From NCBI GenBank assembly GCA_028875575.1, contig JAPPDF010000055.1, positions 20,106 through 84,105 on the forward strand: 64,000 bases of DNA, written 5' to 3'. The stretch is from Acidobacteriota bacterium (lineage in GTDB: Bacteria; Acidobacteriota; Terriglobia; Versatilivoradales; Versatilivoraceae). Positions within the stretch are counted from its first letter, which is position 1. Each line of letters opens with the position of its first letter. The translations under genes and the position numbers were made by a program. Under the pieces are notes generated by a model that saw nothing but the letters and a program-made list of their open reading frames with translations, had not been told where the DNA came from and did no database searches. This document shows positions 51,567 through 59,089 of this stretch, one piece after another.

Positions 51567-53219
51567 TCAGTTTCTCCAGGACTGTCGGTGGTATTGGAGA
51601 ATGGTGGGGCGAAACTTGGTGTTGATTTCGATGTGGGCGTCGTCGAGCCAGCGCTTGCCGAAGGCGGTGGCGTTGGAGACCAGGGCCGCGGTGAGATATC
51701 CGGTCGGGACCTCGATGGATGTCAGTCCCTCCAGCTCTTCCTTCATGTCCGACTCGCTCGTTTGGTCGTGCAGCCAAGCCAGGTGCCATCCCCACTCCCC
51801 GAAGCTGGGGACGTTCTGCCGGTAGGGCAGGGCCCGGTAGCCGGCGGCCCGCAGCGTTTTTCCGATGCACAGGAACATCTCCCTGGAGTGGTAGGGCGAG
51901 GTGGATTGCACCGCCACCAGGCCGCTGGAACCGAGTTGTCGGGCCAGCCTGCGATAGAAATCCAGGGAGTAGAGCTTGGCCGTGCCCACCGATTTCGGAT
52001 CGGGAAAGTCGATGATCACCAGATCGTAGGGTCCCTGCAGGCTGCGAACGAACAGGTCGGCGTCCAGGTTGAACACCCGGACCTTGGCCTGGGAATAGAC
52101 GGTGTCGCTAAGCATGGAGGAGGCCAGCTTGCTGGGACGGGAGACGGTCTGTATTTCTCCCTCGGAGACACCCAGCGCCGGACGCAAGGTGACACGGTCG
52201 TCCAGCAGGGCTCCCCGGTTGAGTCGAACCAGGTCGGGATGGGTGGCTGCCAGGTCGGTCACGGAGGGATCGATGTCCACCAGGTCCACCCGCCGCACCC
52301 CATCGTATTTCAACACCTCCCTGAGCGCCAGGCCGTCTCCACCTCCGAGAATCAGCACCCTGGCGCGCGAGCAAGTCACCGAAAAGGGAACGTGGACCAG
52401 CATCTCGTGGTAAATCCGCTCGTCCCGGGAATTGAACTGCAGGTGACCGTTGATGAAGAGGCTGAGCCGGTCGTTCCTGCGTGTCATGACGATGTGCTGG
52501 TACCTGGAGGTATGGCTATAGATGATCGGATCGCTGTAGGTCCGCTGCTCCAGCGATACCCGCCAGTCCTCCGACAGGGCCAGCAGGCAGCCCAGCAGCG
52601 CCACACTGGCGCAGGAGAGCAGCAGGAGTTTCCTGAAGTGGCGCAGCAGGGGGCGGAAGTAGGCCAGCCCCAGCAGGGCCAGCAGGAGGTTGGCGCATCC
52701 CAGGACCACGGCGATCTGGTTGACGGACAGGTTGGCGAAGAGGACGAAGGTGAACAGCAGGGCGCCCACCAGCGCGCCCACGTAATCCATGCTCAGGATC
52801 TCGGACAGGTTGGTCTTGAGGCTTGCCGAATACTCGCGGTTGATGCGGATCAGCAGGGGGATTTCGAGACCGATGAGGATGCCGATCCCCAGGGAGAATC
52901 CCCAAAGCAGCAGCATGTAGCTGGAGGAATAGACATAGGCCAGGTAGATGACCAGAGCGCTGATCCCTCCCGTCAGCCCCAGCAGGATCTCAACCAGCAG
53001 GAACTTGTCCACCAGGTTGCCGTTGATGTTCTTCTGCAGGGTGGCTCCCAGGCCCATGGCAAACATCATCAACCCGATGACCACGAAGATCTGCTCATGG
53101 GAGGAACCCATCAGGTTGTTGCCCAGTGCCCCCAGCGTGTACTCGTAGGCAATCCCGCAAGCCCCCATGACGAACATGGACGCCGCCAGCACCTTCCGGG
53201 CATGTCGGAATCGGTTCAT
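51567..53219 (-). CDS. speE: Membrane-integrated spermidine synthase (polyamine aminopropyltransferase)
   Basis: The 550-aa protein has about seven N-terminal membrane helices (residues 8-215). A cytosolic aminopropyltransferase domain (about 225-520) begins YQHIVMTRR...DERIYHEMLVHVP. GGGDG (292-296) with VDLVDIDP binds the decarboxylated-SAM cofactor, and DFPDP (D404, D407) matches the catalytic DxxDP. The fusion to a membrane domain marks it as a member of the DUF350/PspA-associated subgroup rather than the housekeeping soluble SpeE. It is the last of seven genes reading from 58016. No speD is encoded in the window, so decarboxylated SAM must come from elsewhere. Confidence 0.88.
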   Translation of the reverse strand: MNRFRHARKVLAASMFVMGACGIAYEYTLGALGNNLMGSSHEQIFVVIGLMMFAMGLGATLQKNINGNLVDKFLLVEILLGLTGGISALVIYLAYVYSSSYMLLLWGFSLGIGILIGLEIPLLIRINREYSASLKTNLSEILSMDYVGALVGALLFTFVLFANLSVNQIAVVLGCANLLLALLGLAYFRPLLRHFRKLLLLSCASVALLGCLLALSEDWRVSLEQRTYSDPIIYSHTSRYQHIVMTRRNDRLSLFINGHLQFNSRDERIYHEMLVHVPFSVTCSRARVLILGGGDGLALREVLKYDGVRRVDLVDIDPSVTDLAATHPDLVRLNRGALLDDRVTLRPALGVSEGEIQTVSRPSKLASSMLSDTVYSQAKVRVFNLDADLFVRSLQGPYDLVIIDFPDPKSVGTAKLYSLDFYRRLARQLGSSGLVAVQSTSPYHSREMFLCIGKTLRAAGYRALPYRQNVPSFGEWGWHLAWLHDQTSESDMKEELEGLTSIEVPTGYLTAALVSNATAFGKRWLDDAHIEINTKFRPTILQYHRQSWRN

Positions 53220-53233
53220 GGGGAGATAAGGGT

Positions 53234-54118
53234 TTAGAGCATGAAAAAGAGGATGGACGCCATGCCGATGGCCACCACCGCCTCGATCCAGGCGGCTCCC
53301 AGATTTCTGTCGACCGCAATTTCGTGGGCGATGCGGGTCCGTGGCAGCAGGGCGTGATCGACCAGTTCACGCAACAGGAAGAGTGCCACGAAGCCGACGG
53401 CCGCCAGGCTGGCGTATTCGGTGAGACTGTCGCTGAAGGATTCGAAGTTGTGGGCGCTTGCCTTGAGCAACAGGATGCCCAGGGCGACCATGTTGCCGCC
53501 GAATGCCATTCCCGCCGCCGGATTGTCCTTCTCGATCTCGGCGTGAATGTCGTAGCGGGTGATCCACTGGTAGAAGAAGGAGAATAGAACCAGAGTCACC
53601 TGACCCGCAACGAAGTAGCACAGGGCGGTGATGGGGCCGGTCCAGGCTCCGGCAAAGGCGGATTCGGGGGGAATTTCACCGTAGATCGCTCCCGCCAGGA
53701 TGAGAGCGGTGGCGATATAGGCCCCGCACAGCACCGCTCCTGTCCCCACGTTTCTGTCCTGGACCAGTTCCTTGTAGATGCTGAAGTGGCGCAGCACCAG
53801 CCTGTCCAGGAGCTTTCTGCCCAGATTGAGGAGGACGATTCCGCCCAGGGCGTAGGCGGCCACCACCCCCAGTTCGGGAAGAAGCCGGTTGAGATCCAGC
53901 AGGTCGCCCTCGGTTCCGGTGGAGGCGCCCAGGAAGATAGTCATGACCCCGGCGTAATAACCGGTCAGGCTCAGCCCGATGGCCGGGTTGTCCCGGACCG
54001 TCAGCTCCTCGTCGAGGGCGTAGGGCGTGAGCAGGTCGTTGACGAACTTGGCGATCATCAGAATGACCGCGCCGAGAACCACGTAGCACAGGCTGACTCC
54101 CAGTTCGATCCAGTCCAT
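53234..54118 (-). CDS. DUF350 membrane protein (YjfL-like), duplicated
   Basis: This 294-aa inner-membrane protein consists of two DUF350 units of about four helices each (first about 1-140, second about 145-294), so it is twice the size of E. coli YjfL. Each unit contains a repeated feature of the type RDNPAIGLSLTGYYAGVM and KDNPAAGMAFGGNMVALG. ATG 54118 is preferred over GTG 54124 because GGAGG then sits nine bases upstream; both touch the upstream stop. The family is found almost only near spermidine-synthase, PspA or ATP-grasp genes. A channel or transport role has been suggested but not shown. Confidence 0.9.
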   Translation of the reverse strand: MDWIELGVSLCYVVLGAVILMIAKFVNDLLTPYALDEELTVRDNPAIGLSLTGYYAGVMTIFLGASTGTEGDLLDLNRLLPELGVVAAYALGGIVLLNLGRKLLDRLVLRHFSIYKELVQDRNVGTGAVLCGAYIATALILAGAIYGEIPPESAFAGAWTGPITALCYFVAGQVTLVLFSFFYQWITRYDIHAEIEKDNPAAGMAFGGNMVALGILLLKASAHNFESFSDSLTEYASLAAVGFVALFLLRELVDHALLPRTRIAHEIAVDRNLGAAWIEAVVAIGMASILFFML

Positions 54119-54120
54119 GG

Positions 54121-55560
54121 TCACTTGCCTCCAAAAAAGGAGCGGCGGCCGCGACTACCATAGGAGCCGCCCCGTCCGCCGGCGCTGGCGGTGCGAAATC
54201 GAGACGATCGATACCCCCTGAGGTTGCCGCCGCTCCGCTTGTAATAGGAGTTTCGATAGCCCCCGCTTCTCACGTAGCGAGAGGACCGATAGGTGGAAGC
54301 CGTCGTCCGGCTATTGGTGCCGTAGCGAGGCCGGCCGGCGGCGGTGCGGCCGTAGTAGGTTCTGCCCGAGGTGTAGGATCTGCGATAGTCGTTGTAGTCT
54401 CGGGGCAGGATGGGCTGGTAGGCGGGTCCCCAGAACATGGAGCGCATGAACATGTACTGGCCGTAAAAGACCCAGAAGGAACCGCCGTAACTGTCCCGGC
54501 GCCATTGCCCATACTGGTTACTTTGCCCTGGGGGCGCCACGTAGGAATAACCGGCGGGCTGGGCCAGGGATTCGGCTTCTTCCTCGTATTTTCCCGCCGG
54601 CTTGCGGGCCACCGACATCCCCAGCTTGTCTTCCAGGGCGTCGAAAGTGGCTTTGGTAACCTGAACCCAGGCCTCGCTTTCGGAGTGGGCGCCCTGTTTC
54701 TTCTGGGGATCCTGGATTTGAACCGTCACCGTCTTGTACTTGTGGTGCAGGGTCAGGGTCTCACCTTCCCGGATGTCCATGTCCACCAGGATTCTGTCCC
54801 AGGAAAGATAGAGCTGACCCACCCGCTGGCCGAGCTGGCTGTCCAGGCGCGCCAGTTGCAGCCCGTCGGCCTGGAAGCTCTGGTGGGTCTCCAGGATCAG
54901 CAAGGCATCGGCGTCGGGCGCGCCGATGGCCCGGGAGCGCTCCTTCCACAGGGACTCCGACCGGGCCTTGACGTCAGCTATCTGTTGGATGGCCTGGCTC
55001 AAGTCGGCTTTTTTCTCGGGCCAGTCGATCATGGCTCTGCGAGCGCCGGCGACGCTGGCGGGGCGGTAGGCTGCGATTTGGCGATAGCCGGCACGGACCT
55101 CCCCGACGTAGCGGCCGCGATTCTTGTCCACCTCGCTGACGGTCCTGGCCACATCCAGGATCTCGCTGGCGGTCTGCAACGCCTGGGTCCGCTTCTGCCT
55201 GGCCTGGTCGATGCGGCGTTCGATCTCCACCCGCAGTTCATCGTCGTCCTGGGCGGCCAGTTCCGTGGCCTGTTCCAGCGCGTTGGAGGCAGATTCCAGG
55301 TCCTTTTCCGATTGGTCCAGTCGGGTCAGCCACTGCTCCCGCCTGGCCTGAGGCAGCCCGGTCATGGAGTCGATCAGGGAGCGGGCCTCGCGGCTCAGCT
55401 CGCCATAATTGGTCCGCGAGGTGTTCAGTAGCTGCTCGGCGGTGGCCAGACCGGCTTGGGTCTGCGGGTTCAACCCTCCGCCCGAGTAGGTGAGAACCAC
55501 CACCAGGAGAGCCAGCACTGCGATTCCGGCCGAGGCGTAGAGCAGGGATTGTCTGTCCAT
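54121..55560 (-). CDS. Membrane-anchored coiled-coil protein with Gly/Tyr/Ser/Arg-rich tail
   Basis: The 479-aa protein begins with one membrane helix (8-27). A long helical, partly coiled-coil region (about 35-225) is followed by a beta-rich domain (about 240-320, TLTLHHKYKTVTVQIQDP). An aromatic stretch (WVFYGQYMFMRSMFWGP) leads into a low-complexity tail of about 90 residues dominated by R, S, Y and G and ending SRGRRSFFGGK. Actinobacterial DUF4247 proteins in similar operons end in a comparable Gly/Ser tail, but I cannot claim homology. The tail could mediate assembly, membrane binding or modification. It overlaps or abuts the DUF350 gene, so the two are translationally coupled. Confidence 0.8.
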   Translation of the reverse strand: MDRQSLLYASAGIAVLALLVVVLTYSGGGLNPQTQAGLATAEQLLNTSRTNYGELSREARSLIDSMTGLPQARREQWLTRLDQSEKDLESASNALEQATELAAQDDDELRVEIERRIDQARQKRTQALQTASEILDVARTVSEVDKNRGRYVGEVRAGYRQIAAYRPASVAGARRAMIDWPEKKADLSQAIQQIADVKARSESLWKERSRAIGAPDADALLILETHQSFQADGLQLARLDSQLGQRVGQLYLSWDRILVDMDIREGETLTLHHKYKTVTVQIQDPQKKQGAHSESEAWVQVTKATFDALEDKLGMSVARKPAGKYEEEAESLAQPAGYSYVAPPGQSNQYGQWRRDSYGGSFWVFYGQYMFMRSMFWGPAYQPILPRDYNDYRRSYTSGRTYYGRTAAGRPRYGTNSRTTASTYRSSRYVRSGGYRNSYYKRSGGNLRGYRSSRFRTASAGGRGGSYGSRGRRSFFGGK

Positions 55561-55570
55561 GGTTCTCCTC

Positions 55571-56167
55571 CTACCGAACCGACGTCACTGAACGGCTCAA
55601 GACCGCCGTGGACTCCTGGGGATAGTAGTGCAGGGAACTCACTTCCAGCCCCCGCTCCAGGGGGCTCACTCCCAGGCAGGTCACCGGCGGGCAATGGCCG
55701 GCATCCTCGGCCGCAAACTCCGAGGCCAGGTGGATCGGATAGCGACTGATCCGTGCCTGCGCTCGATCCAGCTGCTCCAGCCCCGAATCCCCTTCTGTTG
55801 GAATGAGCCCGATTTCGAATTCGAAGTGAAGATCCCCGTCCAGGTACCGGAAGGGTTGCCGGCCGGAGAAGTCGGGCCCCAGGGCAAAGACCGGAGCCAT
55901 CTCGCTTTCGGCGGCGCAGGAGAGCAGTTCCGACCAGCGCCCGCACTGGATCAGGTGGCTGGCCCCGATCACGTGAACCCGGAAGTCCAGGTCGAGGTGG
56001 CGCAGGCCAGCCGAGGACACGACCTTGAAGCGGGAGGTGTCGATGGCCTGCCGAAACAGGCAGAGGCGTAGATTTCGGTGGGAAGTGTCCTGGTATTGTA
56101 CGGCGAGCCCCGGCCTGCGATTCTCAACCGGTCGCTCGGTGCATGACAGGGAAGATGGTTGCGGCAC
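55571..56167 (-). CDS. DUF2617-like protein
   Basis: This 198-aa soluble protein has no signal or membrane helix. LDFRVHVIGASHLIQ in the middle and VSSLHYYPQESTAVLSRS at the C-terminus match my recollection of the DUF2617 pattern (LxLRLLGASH and a final HxYPxSxxxVxTRS). The actinobacterial family members are encoded beside DUF350, DUF4178 and spermidine-synthase genes, as here. GTG 56167 is the first start in this frame, with only a weak ribosome site (CAGGA), so the N-terminus is uncertain. Ten bases separate it from the next gene. No biochemical function is known to me. Confidence 0.7.
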   Translation of the reverse strand: MPQPSSLSCTERPVENRRPGLAVQYQDTSHRNLRLCLFRQAIDTSRFKVVSSAGLRHLDLDFRVHVIGASHLIQCGRWSELLSCAAESEMAPVFALGPDFSGRQPFRYLDGDLHFEFEIGLIPTEGDSGLEQLDRAQARISRYPIHLASEFAAEDAGHCPPVTCLGVSPLERGLEVSSLHYYPQESTAVLSRSVTSVR

Positions 56168-56242
56168 CGTCGTTTGGATCCTGTGGTGAAGGCTGTCGGT
56201 CAGAGCCCGTGCCGGGCGCCCATTGCCGGTGAGAACTACCGG

Positions 56243-56860
56243 CTAGGCTCTGAAGATCCTGACCCGGCTGGGGCTGATTTTTTCCGAGATGCCGACCTCG
56301 AAGGGGTCGCCCTCATACTTCTCGATGAAGAGCTGAAACTCATCGCAATCGAACTTCCAGTAGTAGAATCCCTCGCCCTCCGGCCCGTCGTCCTTGAAGT
56401 AACCGGCCTCGGCGCTTTCCCGGTAGTTCCATCGCTTGCCCTGATACTCGATGAAACGGGACCGTGACCTCTCCTCGTCCATTTGGGCCAGATCTTCCTC
56501 GGAGACGCCGATGGCTTCCAGGTGCAGCTCACCCTGCCTCTGAAGGGTGATTTCCAGTTCGTCGTCCTCGGACCACTCCAGGAATACCCTCTTGCCGGCG
56601 CTGAAGCCGCTCAACTCGAACCACTGCTCGTCGTTGGACTCGTAGCGGTTCAGTCGGTCCACGGTAAAGGAGAGGTCCTCGTAGGAGTGTCCGGCTCCGG
56701 AAAGGATGATGTTGTCCCCCCGGGTTGCATCCTTGATGGTGAGGTTGGCCAGGTCGGCTCTCTGGGGCAAGGCCTCCGCCTTGGGCTTTTTCTTGCGAAG
56801 CGCCCTGTAGAGGAGATAGCCCGCCAGGCCCAGCAGGATCAGGATGAGGACTTCGGTCAT
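56243..56860 (-). CDS. DUF4178 protein with N-terminal membrane helix
   Basis: A membrane helix (2-18, TEVLILILLGLAGYLLY) followed by basic residues anchors a cytosolic DUF4178 domain (about 35-205). LTIKDATRGDNIILSG, QWFELSGFSAGKRVFLEWSED and WNYRESAEAGYFK are the recognisable segments, and WKFDCDEFQLFIEKYEG closes it. The length is 205 aa. DUF4178 proteins occur with PspA and DUF350 in many phyla. ATG 56860 lies 24 bases after the PspA stop. Confidence 0.85.
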   Translation of the reverse strand: MTEVLILILLGLAGYLLYRALRKKKPKAEALPQRADLANLTIKDATRGDNIILSGAGHSYEDLSFTVDRLNRYESNDEQWFELSGFSAGKRVFLEWSEDDELEITLQRQGELHLEAIGVSEEDLAQMDEERSRSRFIEYQGKRWNYRESAEAGYFKDDGPEGEGFYYWKFDCDEFQLFIEKYEGDPFEVGISEKISPSRVRIFRA

Positions 56861-56884
56861 GGCGAGGTGCAGTCTGCCCCCGGC

Positions 56885-57571
56885 CTACGGCCTTTTGGAG
56901 GACTCCACCTCGGCCTTCAGCCTGTCCAGCTCGCTGTCGGTGGTGGAGACATCCAGGGCGGCAAACTCTTTTTCCAGATCGGGGTCGGCGCCGACCGACA
57001 TGTTCTCGTAGGCCTTGGCAGTGGCCTCTTCCCGGTTGACGGCCTCCTCGAAACGCGAAATGGAAGCAAAGGCGTTGTCGTCGGTTCCCAGACCGCTCAT
57101 CACCTGGGCCATCTTCTTCTGGGCGTTGGCGGCGTTCTTCCGGGCGATGAGCGTGCTGGCCTTGCGCTTGGACTCGTCGATCTTGCGGCGGAGCTGCTCT
57201 ACCTGGTTCTTGAGCTTGTCGCGGGCGGCCACGCCTTGATCCACCGCATCCTTGAGAGATGCCGCCTGCTGGTCGCATTCGGTCTTCTTGGCCAGGGCTT
57301 TCCTGGCCAGATCTTCGTTGCCCGCCAGCAGGGCCTTCCGGGCCTTGCCTTCCCAGTCCTTGGACTGCTCCAGATGCTTGCCGTACTCGGCTTCCAGGCG
57401 ATTGCAGTTGCTCATGGCATCGGCGGCGGACCGGATCACCCGGTGAAGCTGGTCCTCCATGTCCCGAATGCTCTGCCGCAGGGTCGACTCGAAGGTGGCA
57501 TCCTCCAGTTTGTCAACGCCTTCGTTGAGCTTGCCCTTGCTGACTCGAAACAATCTGTCCAGGATCCCCAT
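56885..57571 (-). CDS. PspA/IM30 family protein (YjfJ-type)
   Basis: This ESCRT-III-like membrane-remodelling protein has 228 aa and is almost wholly helical. Characteristic features are MGILDRLFRVSKGKLNEGVDKLED at the start (amphipathic helix 0), then DMEDQLHRVIRSAADA and the long hairpin of helices 1-2 (about 30-150). It lacks the C-terminal extension of plastid Vipp1. ATG 57571 is fixed by AAAGGAG and by the family N-terminus; the longer open frame is not. PspA proteins bind and shape stressed inner membranes, and in this context the partner proteins differ from the classical PspBC/PspF set. Confidence 0.92.
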   Translation of the reverse strand: MGILDRLFRVSKGKLNEGVDKLEDATFESTLRQSIRDMEDQLHRVIRSAADAMSNCNRLEAEYGKHLEQSKDWEGKARKALLAGNEDLARKALAKKTECDQQAASLKDAVDQGVAARDKLKNQVEQLRRKIDESKRKASTLIARKNAANAQKKMAQVMSGLGTDDNAFASISRFEEAVNREEATAKAYENMSVGADPDLEKEFAALDVSTTDSELDRLKAEVESSKRP

Positions 57572-57617
57572 GGTTGTCGACTCCTTTGGTAAGAAAAGCG
57601 GGTCAGGCACTCCGAAA

Positions 57618-58016
57618 CTAACCCAGCAGGTCCCTGGCCTCGCAGACATCCCCGACCAGGAAGCTGATGCAGGAGAGGATATCGTCCCGATCGTCCTCGC
57701 CCAGGCTCTGCAGCTTGGCAAAGTTGTTCAGGGTGATGGCCGTCTTGCCGTTCTCCAGGTCGTAAAGCTGGAAGGCGGAGGTGGAGATGCCGTTCTGGGC
57801 ATCCAGCATCCGTGCCATCAGGGCAGGGGTGACCGAACCGGAATCCACCACCTGGCAGGAGACCGTGTTGTAGAGAATGTCGTGTTCCAACACGCAGGAG
57901 ACCGAGATCCCGCTCTCCAGGTCCCTGATCTGAAGGGTATCGCCTTCCACCTTGACCACCTCGTAACCCGCGTTGGCAACGATTTCCTCCACCTCATCGA
58001 TCATCGGATCCGCCAT
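57618..58016 (-). CDS. Small acidic YjfI/DUF2170-like protein, first gene of the PspA operon
   Basis: The 132-aa acidic protein has no signal peptide. It has alternating beta strands (YEVVKVEGDTLQIRDLESGISVSCVLE) and closes with a helix containing a Cys-rich stretch (ILSCISFLVGDVC). The size, position before pspA and alpha/beta pattern resemble YjfI (DUF2170), which sits before the pspA-like yjfJ in E. coli and is thought to share a CesT/Tir-chaperone fold. The sequence match is not strong, so the assignment is by context. AGGGAGGT is seven bases upstream of ATG 58016. Confidence 0.6.
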   Translation of the reverse strand: MADPMIDEVEEIVANAGYEVVKVEGDTLQIRDLESGISVSCVLEHDILYNTVSCQVVDSGSVTPALMARMLDAQNGISTSAFQLYDLENGKTAITLNNFAKLQSLGEDDRDDILSCISFLVGDVCEARDLLG

Positions 58017-58353
58017 CGAGAAACCTCCCTGAGCAACGTTCCAAAGCGCATGCACGACGCCGCCATTATGGCAGCAACGGCCGGGATTATCAATGGTGGG
58101 GGAATGAGAGGACCGCCAGAGTATGAGGCCGGAAGCCTTCGAACTCGAAGGGATTCGTGTTCAATGAGGGGTAGCCTGGTTTCGAGCTTTGACAAGCTAT
58201 GGCGTGGAGCTATGACAAGCTACTACGGGCTCGCGGGGAGGTTACATCTCTGGCAGGCAACGTAATTCGTCGATCACTTATTCGAGAAAATGATCGGCAA
58301 TACCCTTCGGTGTACATGGATGATCGACAAGCAGGACCACCACAAGGCCAGCC
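58017..58353. promoter_or_regulatory. 337-bp upstream region of the PspA operon with palindrome and direct repeats
   Basis: There is no gene. Besides the promoter it holds a perfect palindrome CCTTCGA-AC-TCGAAGG (58136-58151, about -85 relative to the predicted start). It also has two direct copies of GAGCT(T/A)TGACAAGCTA at 58184-58199 and 58207-58222 (15 of 16 identical, 23 bp apart, about two helical turns). These are the features expected of activator or repressor sites. Confidence 0.5.
58065..58093 (-). promoter_or_regulatory. Sigma-70-type promoter of the PspA/DUF350/speE operon
   Basis: On the minus strand -35 TTGATA (58093-58088) and -10 CATAAT (58070-58065) each match consensus at five of six positions and are exactly 17 bp apart. 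Transcription would start near 58058 and give a leader of about 42 nt with a strong ribosome site. No sigma-54 (GG-N10-GC) site of the kind used by classical pspA was seen. Confidence 0.6.
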
Positions 58354-58758
58354 CTACCACAGTCGGCGAACTCCGTAGCGGTCGAAAAGAGACTCACTGG
58401 ATAAAAGAACCAGGTTGCGGGCCAGCGCCTGGGCGATGAGTATTCTGTCGTAGGGGTCACGATGGGGACCCGGCATGGCGCCGGCGCGGGCAGCGTCTTC
58501 GACGGTGATTGAAAGTTCCTCGAAACCCTGGCGGGCTATAACTGCGGTGAAGTCAGCAGCGATCGGATCGGATCCCGGCAATTTGCCGAGTCGATGTTTG
58601 GTAGTGATTTCCCACGCCGTTGCCGCGCTTATCAGTTTCTCGTTGGATGGGTCGAAAACGGCGCGACGCACCGCCTCAGGTAGTCGGCTGCTGTCGGTAA
58701 GCCACCAAATCAGTGCGTGGGTGTCGAACAGTAGCTGCAATCTCAACCGCCTTCCCAC
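58354..58758 (-). CDS. PIN-domain toxin (VapC type)
   Basis: This 134-aa ribonuclease toxin of the PIN family would cleave RNA when freed from its antitoxin. The acidic site is present: D12 in FDTHALIWWL, E50 in AAWEITTKHRLGKL, D101/D104 in HRDPYDRILIAQA and the late SSESLFDRYGV. GTG 58758 is the first start and overlaps the antitoxin by 16 bp. TTG 58746, overlapping the antitoxin stop as TTGA, is an equally good alternative. Either way expression is coupled to the antitoxin gene. Confidence 0.9.
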   Translation of the reverse strand: MGRRLRLQLLFDTHALIWWLTDSSRLPEAVRRAVFDPSNEKLISAATAWEITTKHRLGKLPGSDPIAADFTAVIARQGFEELSITVEDAARAGAMPGPHRDPYDRILIAQALARNLVLLSSESLFDRYGVRRLW

Positions 58759-58976
58759 GCTTTCAACTCTTCCTCGGGCAGCGGGTCGAAGAAACTGTCC
58801 GGAAGGACAAATTTCCCTTTGAAGACGTCGGGTCGAGGCCTGCCCCGCGTTGGGACAGGCGCCAGACGCGCCACCGGCTTGCCGTTGCGGGCAATGATGA
58901 CCACCTCACCTGCCTCGGCTTGTGCCAGCAGGCGCGACAGGTTGGTTTTTGCTTCATGGACATTCACGGTGATCAT
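58743..58976 (-). CDS. Phd/YefM-type antitoxin
   Basis: This 77-aa DNA-binding antitoxin starts MITVNVHEAKTNLSRLLAQAEAGEVVIIARNGKPVARL, the classic Phd/YefM fold; only its first half is typical in sequence. The C-terminal part (DSFFDPLPEEELKAW) should wrap the toxin. It pairs with a PIN toxin rather than Doc/YoeB, a common mixing of families. A palindromic operator and promoter lie directly upstream. Confidence 0.92.
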   Translation of the reverse strand: MITVNVHEAKTNLSRLLAQAEAGEVVIIARNGKPVARLAPVPTRGRPRPDVFKGKFVLPDSFFDPLPEEELKAWEGG

Positions 58977-58997
58977 CGCAAACCCTTCTGGGAACTA

Positions 58998-59034
58998 GTT
59001 AGCTAAGAATATAGCTAACAAGGGAATTTGTCAA
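58998..59034 (-). promoter_or_regulatory. Toxin-antitoxin promoter with operator palindrome enclosing the -10 box
   Basis: On the minus strand a perfect -35 TTGACA (59034-59029) and -10 TATTCT (59011-59006) are 17 bp apart. The -10 hexamer is exactly the spacer of a perfect inverted repeat GTTAGCTA / TAGCTAAC (58998-59005 and 59012-59019). Binding of the antitoxin dimer there would occlude RNA polymerase, the usual autoregulation of Phd-type systems. Confidence 0.75.
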
Positions 59035-59089
59035 TCGTAGCGTCGTTTGGGATTACCCACAACATCACCGATACCAGCCCCGTTAGCCC

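Noticed and set aside
51588..53237. 549-codon plus-strand frame opposite the spermidine synthase
   Set aside because: Shadow of the membrane-helix codons read backwards (Gln/Gly/Val-rich); no domain and no start signal.
50263..58016. speD or ATP-grasp ligase expected beside the spermidine synthase and DUF350
   Set aside because: All frames in the region were read; none shows a SAM-decarboxylase or ATP-grasp pattern. The DUF2617-like gene was considered as SpeD but lacks its processing Ser and overall pattern.
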